This document shows, one piece after another, positions 9,577-17,535 of a stretch of DNA of 64,000 bases. The position numbers were made by a program, and so were the translations under genes. The notes beneath the pieces are model-generated. The model worked only from the letters and a program-made list of their open reading frames with translations, had not been told where the DNA came from and ran no database searches. Each line of letters begins with the position of its first letter. The first letter of the stretch is position 1. The stretch lies in contig NZ_QORW01000010.1 of NCBI RefSeq assembly GCF_003574735.1, positions 1-64,000 on the forward strand, given 5' to 3'. This DNA comes from Dongia deserti. Its GTDB lineage: Bacteria; Pseudomonadota; Alphaproteobacteria; Dongiales; Dongiaceae.

Positions 9577-10177
9577 CTGGCATGATAAAGACGTTTGCCG
9601 ACATGTCGCCGTCCTTCAAAAGGTCATCGAGCCTGACTGCAAGTTGCTGTTTTTGATCAGGTGTCCTGCGCACGATAACGGCGCGATTGCCGGCAGCGAA
9701 TTGCGTCAGGCCGCCGACCGCAATCATGACGTCCAGCACCGACATGTCGGTGCGGTACGGAATCGCCTTTGGTTCGACCGCCTCCCCGATCACGCGAACC
9801 TGTTGCGAGTACGGGCCGACGAAATCCGTGACAATGACGGTAACATGGGGCTCTCGCAGATACGCGGAAAGACCCTGCCTGACCTCGTCGGCGAGCTGCG
9901 CCGGCGTCTTCTGCGCCGCCTCCACATCCTGCAGCAGCGGAAGCGAGATCCGGCCGTCAGGGCGGACAGGCACGCTGACCGACAGATCCGGATTCTGCCA
10001 AACGAACACGCTGAGCTTGTCGCCAGGCCCAATAAGATAACTGGCCTCATCCGACCCGCGCGAAGTGCTCAATCCATCCTCGCCAGCAGGCCTAGCTGAA
10101 CAGCCAGATAAGACGATCCCAGCTGCGAGCGCAAGGAGCAGCCAGTCCCACGCGACCCTCAAACCTCGCGTTGCCAT
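9542..10177 (-). CDS. Wza-like polysaccharide export lipoprotein
   Basis: Periplasmic/outer-membrane lipoprotein that conducts polysaccharide out of the cell. The 211 residues begin with a lipoprotein signal (lipobox LSGC, Cys about residue 26). The Poly_export domain begins YLIGPGDKLSVFVWQNPDLS and continues with VRPDGRISLPL; an SLBB-like segment follows (VRVIGEAVEPKAIPY, VGGLTQFAAGNRAVIVRR). The sequence resembles the short export proteins of PEP-CTERM/exosortase loci more than the 380-residue E. coli Wza. It is the first gene of the minus-strand export operon (export protein, barrel, regulator, co-polymerase). The divergent gene at 10401 implies a shared promoter region at 10178-10400. Confidence 0.92.
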   Translation of the reverse strand: MATRGLRVAWDWLLLALAAGIVLSGCSARPAGEDGLSTSRGSDEASYLIGPGDKLSVFVWQNPDLSVSVPVRPDGRISLPLLQDVEAAQKTPAQLADEVRQGLSAYLREPHVTVIVTDFVGPYSQQVRVIGEAVEPKAIPYRTDMSVLDVMIAVGGLTQFAAGNRAVIVRRTPDQKQQLAVRLDDLLKDGDMSANVFIMPGDVLVIPQSWF

Positions 10178-10400
10178 AGCCGACCCCCGACTAAGACTGT
10201 CTATAAAAGCTTAGCAGGCCTGTAGGGCATGCGCCCATACCAAAAAGTTTAGTCGTTGCTCCCCTAATCCAGGCGTCAGCCCTCAACCGGCCCGCGATCA
10301 TCATCCATGATGCAGAGAGCCTTAGCGTAGCGTCTTTTGGTGAGCTTGCGAGCACCTGGTGATTCTTTTGAGATGCGCCGGTATCCACTCACCGGGACTG

Positions 10401-11810
10401 ATGGATTCAGGTCCCAGCCCCACTTGGAGGCCAACTCTGGCACGGCTCATCCTGATAAATCGCTACTTTCATCCCGATGAAGCAGCCACCAGCCAGGTAG
10501 CGACCACACTATCATCGGCTTTGGCCGAGCGCGGTTGGGCAGTGCACGTTGTTACGAGCCGCCAACTCTACGGCGATGCCGACGCCAATCTAGCCGCCGC
10601 TGACCGGCTCCGGGCGGTCCACATTCACCGCATCTGGACCACGCGCATGGGGCGAAGCCGGCTGCTCGGTCGCGCACTCGACTATACCACTTTCTATGCC
10701 AGCGCCTTTCTTTGGCTTCTCCGGTACGCGCGGCAGGGAGACGTGTTTGTCGCCTTGACTGACCCGCCGCTGATCTCGGTGGCATCTGCTCTGGCGGCGA
10801 GAATGCGAGGCTGTACACACGTCAACTGGCTCCACGACCTATTTCCTGAGATTGCGGGCGTACTCGGCATACTCCCTTGCAGGATCTGCCATTGGATGCT
10901 GACGCGCCTGCGAAACTGGTCATTGCGCTGCTCCCAGATGAACGTCGCGATCGGAGAAGGTATGGCGGACCGCCTAGCCAGCCAAGGCCTCCCTGCCAAC
11001 CGTATCGCCGTCATCCACAATTGGTCCGACGCATCCAACATCTCGCCGGTTGCCGCTATGAACAACCAGCTGCGCACCGCATGGGGTCTTTCCGATAAGT
11101 TCGTCGTTGGGTATTCGGGCAATCTCGGTCGTGCGCACGACCCCCAGACGATCCTCAAGGCCGCGGAGATACTACGCCACGATGAGGAGATCCGATTCCT
11201 GTTCATCGGCGGTGGTCATTTCTTCAAGGTTCTTGAAGCCGAAGCGCACCGACGCGGTCTTACCAATGTGATATTCAAGCCATATCAACCAAAAGATCAA
11301 CTGAGCGATAGTTTATCGGTGGCGGACCTGCACCTCATATCGCTGTTGCCTAAGCTCGAAGGTCTCATCGTCCCCAGCAAGTTCTACAGCGTTGCCGCTG
11401 CGGGCCGGCCCACTATTTTCATTGGCGATCGGTCTGGCGAAATCCCCCGACTCCTGTACGATGCCAAGTGCGGAGCTGCAGTCGCAGCCGGACAAGGGGC
11501 TTCCTTGGCGCATCAGATCGAGCGGCTGAAAGGAAACAGGGCTCTGCGTACTCTTTGGGGCCAAAACGCTCGCGCACTATTGGAGCACCGGTTCGATCAG
11601 CGCCTGGCGGTCACGAAATGGGTCGGCCTGCTCTATAGGATCGGCCCTTCACCGCGCGTGCCATACCCGACCGAGCTCCAGCGACCGGCTGCGACGGAGG
11701 GCCAGCTCCGCCGGCAGATGCCGACGCCCGTCTACGGCGGGTCGCAGATGACGGCACAAAAGGAGCCAAGGGTGGCTCCGGGGAACGACATTGCGAGAAT
11801 GAGTGAATGA
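10401..11810 (+). CDS. WcaI-like family 4 glycosyltransferase
   Basis: Cytoplasmic retaining glycosyltransferase of the GT4/GT-B fold, resembling colanic-acid enzyme WcaI. The N-terminal acceptor half begins ARLILINRYFHPDEAATSQ; the C-terminal donor half holds GYSGNLGRAHD and the terminal signature LEGLIVPSKFYSVAAAGRP. About 469 residues; the last 60 are Pro/Arg-rich and beyond the catalytic fold. I chose the ATG at 10401, preceded by GGGA; a GTG 42 bases earlier is possible. Its stop overlaps the start of the nucleotidyltransferase gene by four bases (ATGA), so the two are translationally coupled. That ties it physically to the possible peptide-modification module downstream. Confidence 0.9.
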   Translation: MDSGPSPTWRPTLARLILINRYFHPDEAATSQVATTLSSALAERGWAVHVVTSRQLYGDADANLAAADRLRAVHIHRIWTTRMGRSRLLGRALDYTTFYASAFLWLLRYARQGDVFVALTDPPLISVASALAARMRGCTHVNWLHDLFPEIAGVLGILPCRICHWMLTRLRNWSLRCSQMNVAIGEGMADRLASQGLPANRIAVIHNWSDASNISPVAAMNNQLRTAWGLSDKFVVGYSGNLGRAHDPQTILKAAEILRHDEEIRFLFIGGGHFFKVLEAEAHRRGLTNVIFKPYQPKDQLSDSLSVADLHLISLLPKLEGLIVPSKFYSVAAAGRPTIFIGDRSGEIPRLLYDAKCGAAVAAGQGASLAHQIERLKGNRALRTLWGQNARALLEHRFDQRLAVTKWVGLLYRIGPSPRVPYPTELQRPAATEGQLRRQMPTPVYGGSQMTAQKEPRVAPGNDIARMSE

Positions 11811-12997
11811 GCGGTCCGCGGACATCGCAGCCGTCAAACCTGCAGGGCGTGGCCCGGCAATCCGATGGCATCCGGTTGATCGCGAAGTGTCTCAGTTTCC
11901 GGGATACCGTCAATCTGCTCGAAAGTCTGCGTGCGCTGCTGTCGGACGCCGCTGCCGACTGGCTCACTGTGGTCCGCCTCGCGAATCACCACCTGGTGAC
12001 CCCGGCGCTTTGGTCGGCCATCGATCGCCGAGGCTTCACTGCGCTTCTTCCAAACGACTTAGACGCATATCTGCGCCTGCTCTACGAGACGAACCGGAAG
12101 AGAAATCGCCTGATTCGCGACGAAGCGCTAGCAGCACTTCAAGAACTCAATCGGCACTGTATTCAGCCAGTTGTCATGAAGAGTGCTCTCACGCTGTTTG
12201 ACCCCAGCTGCGACGAGGGCGCAAGCATTATGGCAGACGTCGATCTCCTGATTCGACGTCAGGAACTACCGGTGGCGATTTCGGCCCTGCGGTCGATCGG
12301 CTACGATCTCTTGGCGGTTCCACCAGCCCATGCGCACGCTTGGACATTCTATCGGCCCTTGTCGCTCGCCACCATCGACCTCCATTGCGACGTGGGTCCC
12401 CAACGCGCCCTGTTGTCGGCTGACGCGGTTCGCTCAGTTGCCAAGCCCGTCGCTAGAAACGATTTGGCAATGGATGCTCCCTCCATCAACCACCGCGTCC
12501 TCATGCTGGTCATGAATTTCGGAGTGTTCGAGCGCCACTACTTCCGCGGCCACATTCCGTTGAGGGGACTGCGGGACTTGGGGGAGATATGCCAGCGCAA
12601 CGGCAGCGACATCGACTGGGATTACCTGTGTCACTCCATGAGCGAGCCTACCTTGAGCGCTCAAGCGGCCGCCATGTTTCATATGGCTCGGGAACTCATG
12701 AACATCCCCATTCCGATCTTCATCCGGCGAACTGCGGCGGCCGACCGACATCTGCGCCGGTGCTTCCTGCAGCTCGCTCATCCATCCCTCGACCGCGTTG
12801 CGCGCGCTTACGCTGCTGTTGCCTGGCCTTTCAATCGAGCGAGAATGGACTATCGGCACCATTGCGGAACGCACGGTCGATCGCTCGCGGTAGCGCGGCT
12901 TCGGCACGCACTCGACATCCTGAGCCGTCGGAGCCCGTTGCGCTCCTGGCGCGCCGCATCCTTGGGCAGCGGGCAAGACAAGGTAAGCACCCTATGA
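11807..12997 (+). CDS. NTP_transf_5-type nucleotidyltransferase-like protein
   Basis: A 396-residue protein of the uncharacterised nucleotidyltransferase family (polymerase-beta-like fold). The core shows the conserved Lys segment VVMKSALTL (K125), the metal-binding pair MADVDLLI (D144, D146) and a third acidic site in TIDLHCD (D191). Relatives occur in polysaccharide loci and in some lasso-peptide clusters, where one (pseudomycoidin PsmN) is reported to add sugar to the peptide. ATGA overlaps at both ends couple it to the glycosyltransferase before it and the PqqD-HprK fusion after it. The likely role is modification of a peptide or sugar in this operon; substrate unknown. The canonical KG of the Lys motif is KS here. 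Confidence 0.8.
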   Translation: MSGPRTSQPSNLQGVARQSDGIRLIAKCLSFRDTVNLLESLRALLSDAAADWLTVVRLANHHLVTPALWSAIDRRGFTALLPNDLDAYLRLLYETNRKRNRLIRDEALAALQELNRHCIQPVVMKSALTLFDPSCDEGASIMADVDLLIRRQELPVAISALRSIGYDLLAVPPAHAHAWTFYRPLSLATIDLHCDVGPQRALLSADAVRSVAKPVARNDLAMDAPSINHRVLMLVMNFGVFERHYFRGHIPLRGLRDLGEICQRNGSDIDWDYLCHSMSEPTLSAQAAAMFHMARELMNIPIPIFIRRTAAADRHLRRCFLQLAHPSLDRVARAYAAVAWPFNRARMDYRHHCGTHGRSLAVARLRHALDILSRRSPLRSWRAASLGSGQDKVSTL

Positions 12998-14244
12998 ACC
13001 AGATGGCGTTTCGACCCGCCCCGGGGGTTGAGCTGTTTCCGATTCACGACGAGGCCCTGCTATTCGATCAGAATGGTCAACGGCTTTTTCATCTGAACGC
13101 TATAGCGACGCACATTTGGTCGCGGCTCGACAGTGAGATGGATGTCAAGAGCATCGCGAATGCAACTGCGGAAGCAATGTGCCTCGATCCCGCCAAAGCA
13201 CGCCTATTTGTGCTCGAAATGCTGAAGATCTGGCGCGGAGCAGGTCTGCTGCAGGATGGATGCACATTTCTGTCGCCCCAGCGGACGGCTAGCCCACCTC
13301 ATGAAGCGTTGCTGAATACAAGTGATAAGGAGATCAAAAGGACAATTCTTCCGACGCGCCAGCTCTATCGGCTGCTTGATACCGTGTTCTCCGTGGGATT
13401 CTCCAACGCCTCGTTGGCGGATTCTACCATCTCGATCTTTCGTCACTTGAGAACCGCGCTTGATCCGGTGAACGCAGTGTCTATCGACATTATCGAGCAT
13501 GAATGCGGCATCCAGATCCTTCACGGCAACCAGATACTCCGTGAATGCCTAAGCACACGGGAGATTATCCCATTGCTTCAGGGGCTGCTCGGCCTAATGG
13601 CAATCCGGGCTTATGGATATCTGCTTGCCGTGCATGCATCGTGCCTCGCGAGATCGGATGATGTTCTGCTGTTGGCCGGCAAGAGTGGAAGCGGGAAAAC
13701 CACCATGGCTGCGGCGCTGATGGCCGCAGGATGGGCGTACATGTCAGACGACACGGCACTTCTGCTACCACAGACGCTCGACTGTGTCGGCGTTCCCTAT
13801 CCCTTGACGGTCAAGGAACCCTCCTGGCGGACTCTCGATCGTTACTTTCCGATCATCGATCAGGCCCCGACCCATTTGCGACGGGACGACCAGTTGGTCC
13901 GATATCTTTCGCCTCCATATCATGTCTCCCGTAGGCCGCGCCGCGTGCGCTGGATCGGGTTCCCACACCACTCGGCAAATTCGTCCAGCATGCGGATGCT
14001 CGATCAAGTCGAAGGCCTCTACCGGCTCCTGGAGCATTGCTGCGCAATTCCGCATTTCCTCAACTCGGGAGACATTCAGCAACTGGTGCGATGGAGCGCA
14101 AGCATTCGCTTCTTCGAGTTTGCGATCGCGGACATCGATGACTCAGTCGCGCAGGTCGCCGCTGTGACAGGTGCAAATGCCGGCCGAGCTACCCGTATAC
14201 CTATTTCGGATGACTCGTATAAATCCTCAACCGCATGTACATGA
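12994..14244 (+). CDS. PqqD-like domain fused to HPr-kinase-like P-loop kinase
   Basis: A 416-residue fusion. Residues about 8-90 resemble PqqD/RRE peptide-binding domains (ALLFDQNGQRLFHLNAIATH, then IWSRLD). Residues about 170-400 resemble the HPr kinase core, with HAS at 214, Walker A LAGKSGSGKT (227-236) and the following SDDTALL (251-257). HprK-related kinases with PqqD partners are known from exopolysaccharide loci, and similar kinases phosphorylate lasso peptides. I chose the ATG at 12994, which overlaps the upstream stop as ATGA; a longer frame starting inside the upstream gene is an artefact. The obvious candidate substrate is the 74-residue peptide encoded 36 bases downstream. Kinase fold and RRE-like domain are well supported; substrate and role are inferred. 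Confidence 0.85.
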   Translation: MNQMAFRPAPGVELFPIHDEALLFDQNGQRLFHLNAIATHIWSRLDSEMDVKSIANATAEAMCLDPAKARLFVLEMLKIWRGAGLLQDGCTFLSPQRTASPPHEALLNTSDKEIKRTILPTRQLYRLLDTVFSVGFSNASLADSTISIFRHLRTALDPVNAVSIDIIEHECGIQILHGNQILRECLSTREIIPLLQGLLGLMAIRAYGYLLAVHASCLARSDDVLLLAGKSGSGKTTMAAALMAAGWAYMSDDTALLLPQTLDCVGVPYPLTVKEPSWRTLDRYFPIIDQAPTHLRRDDQLVRYLSPPYHVSRRPRRVRWIGFPHHSANSSSMRMLDQVEGLYRLLEHCCAIPHFLNSGDIQQLVRWSASIRFFEFAIADIDDSVAQVAAVTGANAGRATRIPISDDSYKSSTACT

Positions 14245-14269
14245 GTAAGATGTTTTGTCGCCACGCAGT

Positions 14270-14274
14270 AGGAG
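14270..14274 (+). promoter_or_regulatory. Strong ribosome binding site of the small peptide gene
   Basis: AGGAG lies six bases upstream of the ATG at 14281. This is one of the clearest Shine-Dalgarno sequences in the locus and supports translation of the short downstream frame. Confidence 0.75.
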
Positions 14275-14280
14275 CCGGAA

Positions 14281-14505
14281 ATGAAGCGCCCGCCTCAAGT
14301 GCCAGGGAACTCAGCGGAAGCTGAAGCGCGTCGGCGCTTTCTGGCGCAATGCGGGCGGTTTGCGATTGTAACGCCTCCGACTATGACCATGCTCCTGAGC
14401 GTCTCTGCCAAGCCGACAGAGGCACATGCATCCAGCATTCTCGGGGGCGGATGGACGCCTCCGCCAAGTCCTCCAAATCGTCCGGTTAATCGGCGCAAAC
14501 GTTGA
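14281..14505 (+). CDS. Small peptide with twin-arginine-like segment and Gly/Pro-rich tail
   Basis: A 74-residue protein with a strong AGGAG site six bases upstream, 36 bases after the PqqD-HprK gene. It has a polar N-terminus, then ARRRFLAQCGRFAIVTPP (16-33), a short hydrophobic run (TMTMLLSVSA), a possible signal-peptidase site (AHA-SS, 48-52), GGGW (55-58) and a Pro/Arg tail (TPPPSPPNRP). RRRFL followed by a hydrophobic segment is Tat-signal-like. The RRxFLxxCGRFAxxTPP pattern also recalls short proteins I have seen near HprK/PqqD genes in other polysaccharide loci (from memory, not checked). Two readings: an exported mini-protein, or a modified precursor peptide with a leader bound by the PqqD domain. 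Function not established. Confidence 0.7.
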   Translation: MKRPPQVPGNSAEAEARRRFLAQCGRFAIVTPPTMTMLLSVSAKPTEAHASSILGGGWTPPPSPPNRPVNRRKR

Positions 14506-14575
14506 AAACGTCTTCATACGGCCGCCAGGATCGGAGGGCGCGGAGCTCACCGTGTCGGCCGGTTCCGAATCACGT

Positions 14576-15151
14576 TTAGCGCAGTTTGACGGGCACCGCC
14601 GGCACACCCTGGTAAATGTAACCCGGCAGCAGATCGCTGGTGGCGATGCTCCCAAGCGTCAGGACAGCACCGCGCCCCGCTTTGACTCCTGGTCCCACGG
14701 CAGATCGCGCCGCCAGCCAGACTTCGCCTTCCAGCACGATCGGCTGCACTTTCAAGTCGAAACCAAGCTTCCGCCAGTCGTGGCTACCCGTGCAAAGGTA
14801 AACAGCTTGCGACACGCAGCAATGATCGCCGAGGCAAATCTCTTCGAGATTATCGAACCACACGTCCTCTCCGACCCAGCAGTGGTCTCCAATCCGTAAG
14901 CGCCAGGGAAATTTAACACGCACGCCGGGTTTGATTTTGACACCCATTCCGATTCTTGCACCGAACAGCCTCAACGCCGCGATCCTAAGCGCGTTGCAGG
15001 AGAGCGGCGATCTCAGCAGTAGAAGCTGCGTCAGCTGCCAGATTGCCTCCAGCCATAGCGGCCCGCCGCGATCGAAGCCGGTCGCAGTATAGCCGTCGAG
15101 GCGCATGTAGCGTCGACTAGCCTGTTCCGACCTGTCGTTCAGCGCGAGCAT
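14576..15151 (-). CDS. WcaF-like acetyltransferase (left-handed beta-helix)
   Basis: Predicted to O-acetylate a sugar of the repeat unit using acetyl-CoA in the cytoplasm. The 191 residues contain hexapeptide-repeat turns (IGMGVKIKPGVRVKFP, IGDHCWVGEDVWF, LGDHCCVSQAVYL), the catalytic-His-type segment CTGSHDW, and the closing GYIYQGVPAVPVK typical of the WcaF/maltose-acetyltransferase group. It is the last gene of the long minus-strand operon, 9 bases after a glycosyltransferase stop codon. It converges with the small peptide gene, leaving 70 bases between stops without an obvious terminator. Confidence 0.9.
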   Translation of the reverse strand: MLALNDRSEQASRRYMRLDGYTATGFDRGGPLWLEAIWQLTQLLLLRSPLSCNALRIAALRLFGARIGMGVKIKPGVRVKFPWRLRIGDHCWVGEDVWFDNLEEICLGDHCCVSQAVYLCTGSHDWRKLGFDLKVQPIVLEGEVWLAARSAVGPGVKAGRGAVLTLGSIATSDLLPGYIYQGVPAVPVKLR

Positions 15152-15160
15152 GCGATCCTC

Positions 15161-16330
15161 CTAGCCACTGACAACACTCGCGGGTCGCGGGCCAGCCCGG
15201 TTCAGCCACCGATACACATCCTTCAGTGCTTCGCTGTTCACACTTTGCGAGAAGCGATGCTGCACAAGCTGCAACCCGCGCATACCCATTTGCTGGCGTT
15301 CGGGGTCGGTCATTGCGGCGAATGTTCTCAGTCCCTGCAGTATTCCGTCTCCGTCCGGCGCAATCGGCAAGGCCGCTCCCGCCACGAACCCCTCCGGGAT
15401 ATTGCACTGCTCAGTCATCAGCACGGGCAAGCCGTAGGACCAGGCCTCGAGCACGACCAGGGGGAGGCCTTCGCTGACCGATGGCAGCACAAAGCCCGCT
15501 GCTTTGCGGTAGATGGCATCCTTCGCGGCCCCGAACTGCGGGCCGGCAAAGCGAACGCTGTCCGTCACACCAAGCTGTGCGGCCAAGCTGTACAAGTCGC
15601 GCTCATGGCCGCCTTGGTCCCAGCCCGCCAGCACGAGCTGCCAGTTGCCCTCCCCAAGACCGCGGCGCCCATCAAACAGGCACCACGCCAGCAGCAGGTT
15701 CACAAGTCCCTTCTTCGGATGCAACCGACCAAGATATAGCAATGTCCGAGACGGTTCTTCCATGCGGTCTCCGCCGGGGATAGCGACGAGGTCCGGCCGG
15801 TCGACGTAGTTGGGAATGATACAGATTGGATTGCGGAGCCCCAGGGACCGGAACGACTCTGCCTCTGCTTCGCACAAGGCGTGAAGGCAAGCCGCTCCGT
15901 CCAGGTGACGCCTCTCATATGCAGACAGTGCCAGGCACTTCTTCCAGCGGCTGTTGCCAAGCGCCCATCCATCGAGCATGCCGTGGGCTGATATCATATA
16001 CGGCCGCCCTGTTCCATGCGACCAGAGCAGGCTAGCGACGGACGGATACATCCAGAGCCCGTGGACATGGAGAAGGTCTACCTTCGCTTTTGCCAAAACG
16101 CCGGCCAGCCGGGGCGCAAATCCGATCGACTGCGGCCCTAATACGGGAAGCGCGCAGACGTGCACGCCGTCCCAGTCGGTCGGCTGCACCGCCGGTCGTT
16201 CCTCGGCCAAGCCGAAGACCGCGATCTGAAATTCTGGTGGTGATTGCAACGCGGACGCAACGCGCCTGACGGCATCAAAAACGCCTCCGCCGCGATGCGA
16301 CATCCAGCTGGTTAAGAGCCCAATTCTCAT
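15161..16330 (-). CDS. Family 4 glycosyltransferase
   Basis: GT-B fold retaining glycosyltransferase of 389 residues. It starts MRIGLLTSWMSHRGGGV with the glycine-rich N-terminal loop. The donor half has LLYLGRLHPKKGLVNLL and the EX7E-type signature SVSEGLPLVVLEAWSYGLPV. The start overlaps the upstream gene's stop by four bases (ATGA). It probably adds one sugar of the repeat unit on the undecaprenyl carrier. Donor and linkage cannot be read from sequence. Confidence 0.92.
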   Translation of the reverse strand: MRIGLLTSWMSHRGGGVFDAVRRVASALQSPPEFQIAVFGLAEERPAVQPTDWDGVHVCALPVLGPQSIGFAPRLAGVLAKAKVDLLHVHGLWMYPSVASLLWSHGTGRPYMISAHGMLDGWALGNSRWKKCLALSAYERRHLDGAACLHALCEAEAESFRSLGLRNPICIIPNYVDRPDLVAIPGGDRMEEPSRTLLYLGRLHPKKGLVNLLLAWCLFDGRRGLGEGNWQLVLAGWDQGGHERDLYSLAAQLGVTDSVRFAGPQFGAAKDAIYRKAAGFVLPSVSEGLPLVVLEAWSYGLPVLMTEQCNIPEGFVAGAALPIAPDGDGILQGLRTFAAMTDPERQQMGMRGLQLVQHRFSQSVNSEALKDVYRWLNRAGPRPASVVSG

Positions 16331-17535
16331 CGTGTGCTCAGCACGCTCACCAGGGTTCGATCAAGAATGCTCGGTTTGGGCGGCGTAGCGGACAGCGCAG
16401 CAGTCGCAGCACGAGCAAGGTTCTTGGCAAAATTCTCCGGTGACCAGCGTGCAATAATCTCCCGACTTCTCCGTCCCATCTCATCAAGGGCTTGACCACG
16501 GGTGGCGATACGATGCAGCGCGGCTGCCATCGAACACGTATCGTAAGGGTCAAAGAGAAATCCATTGCAGCCTTCTTTGACCAGATCGCCTGCACATCCG
16601 CATCTTTTCGAGACCAGTACCGGCAAGCCGGATGCCATGGCTTCATTGACGACGAGCCCCCACTGTTCCGTGGTGCTAGCGTGCACGAACGCGCCCGCCA
16701 AGCCATAGTAGGCAGGCAACTCGCGATATGGCTTGGCGCCGGGCAAAAACGCGTGGTCTGCCAGCCCCAGCCGATCGCGTGCCGACATCAGCTCCAGTCG
16801 GAGCTCACCATCTCCCACTATCACGAGCGACCACGCTTCTGCGCCGTGCAACCCCCGATAGATCGCAAAGGCCTCCATCAAACGAAGCAGGTTCTTCTTG
16901 CTCGAGAACCGGGCACAGGCCAGGAAATATCTGACGGGCAATCCAAGAGCGGCTCTCAACTGTTCATCCTGACGGCGTGCGGCGGCGGCGCCGCTCGAGA
17001 AGTAGCCGTTGTCGACGGCATCATAGCCGGTGAAGACCTGCTCCGCTGCCGAGCCAAGGACCACCATATACTCGAGATGAGGCGTACCACCGACCAAAGC
17101 CGCAGAGCAAAGCGCAACAATGCGCCGCTTGACCGCTTCGAGCCACCATTGGCGCCGATCATCAATCTCCGTACTTTCCGACATGATGATCGTGGGAACT
17201 CTACGCGACAGGCTCCAACCAAGGGCAGCAATGGCACCGCCGAACGACCAACCGTTGAGGCAGACCACGTCCGGCTTGAGCTCGTCGAAGCAGCTCCACA
17301 CACGGCGTGCCATCGCGCGTCCGCGGATCTCTGCCAATGGGGTATTCGGAAACAGCGTTACACGGCGGAACGACTGCGACTCCTTCGGTTGCTGGAGAAC
17401 CCGGAAAGCGTCGACGTCCGTCAACTGGGCCATGCAGATTCGCAGATCGCCCGCGTCGGCCGCGGCGCGAGCGCGTGCGTCATGATACGGCACTGAATTG
17501 ACGACAAGCCAGCAGACCAGCGGAGCGAAGGTCAT
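16327..17535 (-). CDS. Family 4 glycosyltransferase
   Basis: Glycosyltransferase of about 402 residues. The donor domain shows FLACARFSSKKNLLRLMEAF, VIVGDGELR and the signature TTEQWGLVVNEAMASGLPVL. The ATG at 17535 overlaps the previous stop as ATGA, which argues for that start rather than one six codons earlier. It sits in the middle of three tightly coupled glycosyltransferase genes. Specificity unknown. Confidence 0.9.
   Translation of the reverse strand: MTFAPLVCWLVVNSVPYHDARARAAADAGDLRICMAQLTDVDAFRVLQQPKESQSFRRVTLFPNTPLAEIRGRAMARRVWSCFDELKPDVVCLNGWSFGGAIAALGWSLSRRVPTIIMSESTEIDDRRQWWLEAVKRRIVALCSAALVGGTPHLEYMVVLGSAAEQVFTGYDAVDNGYFSSGAAAARRQDEQLRAALGLPVRYFLACARFSSKKNLLRLMEAFAIYRGLHGAEAWSLVIVGDGELRLELMSARDRLGLADHAFLPGAKPYRELPAYYGLAGAFVHASTTEQWGLVVNEAMASGLPVLVSKRCGCAGDLVKEGCNGFLFDPYDTCSMAAALHRIATRGQALDEMGRRSREIIARWSPENFAKNLARAATAALSATPPKPSILDRTLVSVLSTR

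Noticed and set aside
12589-12993. N-terminal extension of the PqqD-HprK frame
   Set aside because: It lies wholly inside the nucleotidyltransferase gene in another frame; the ATG at 12994 overlapping the previous stop and the start of the PqqD domain fit better.
11807-14505. Reading the module as a complete lasso-peptide cluster
   Set aside because: No asparagine-synthetase-like cyclase or transglutaminase-like B2 protease is encoded nearby.
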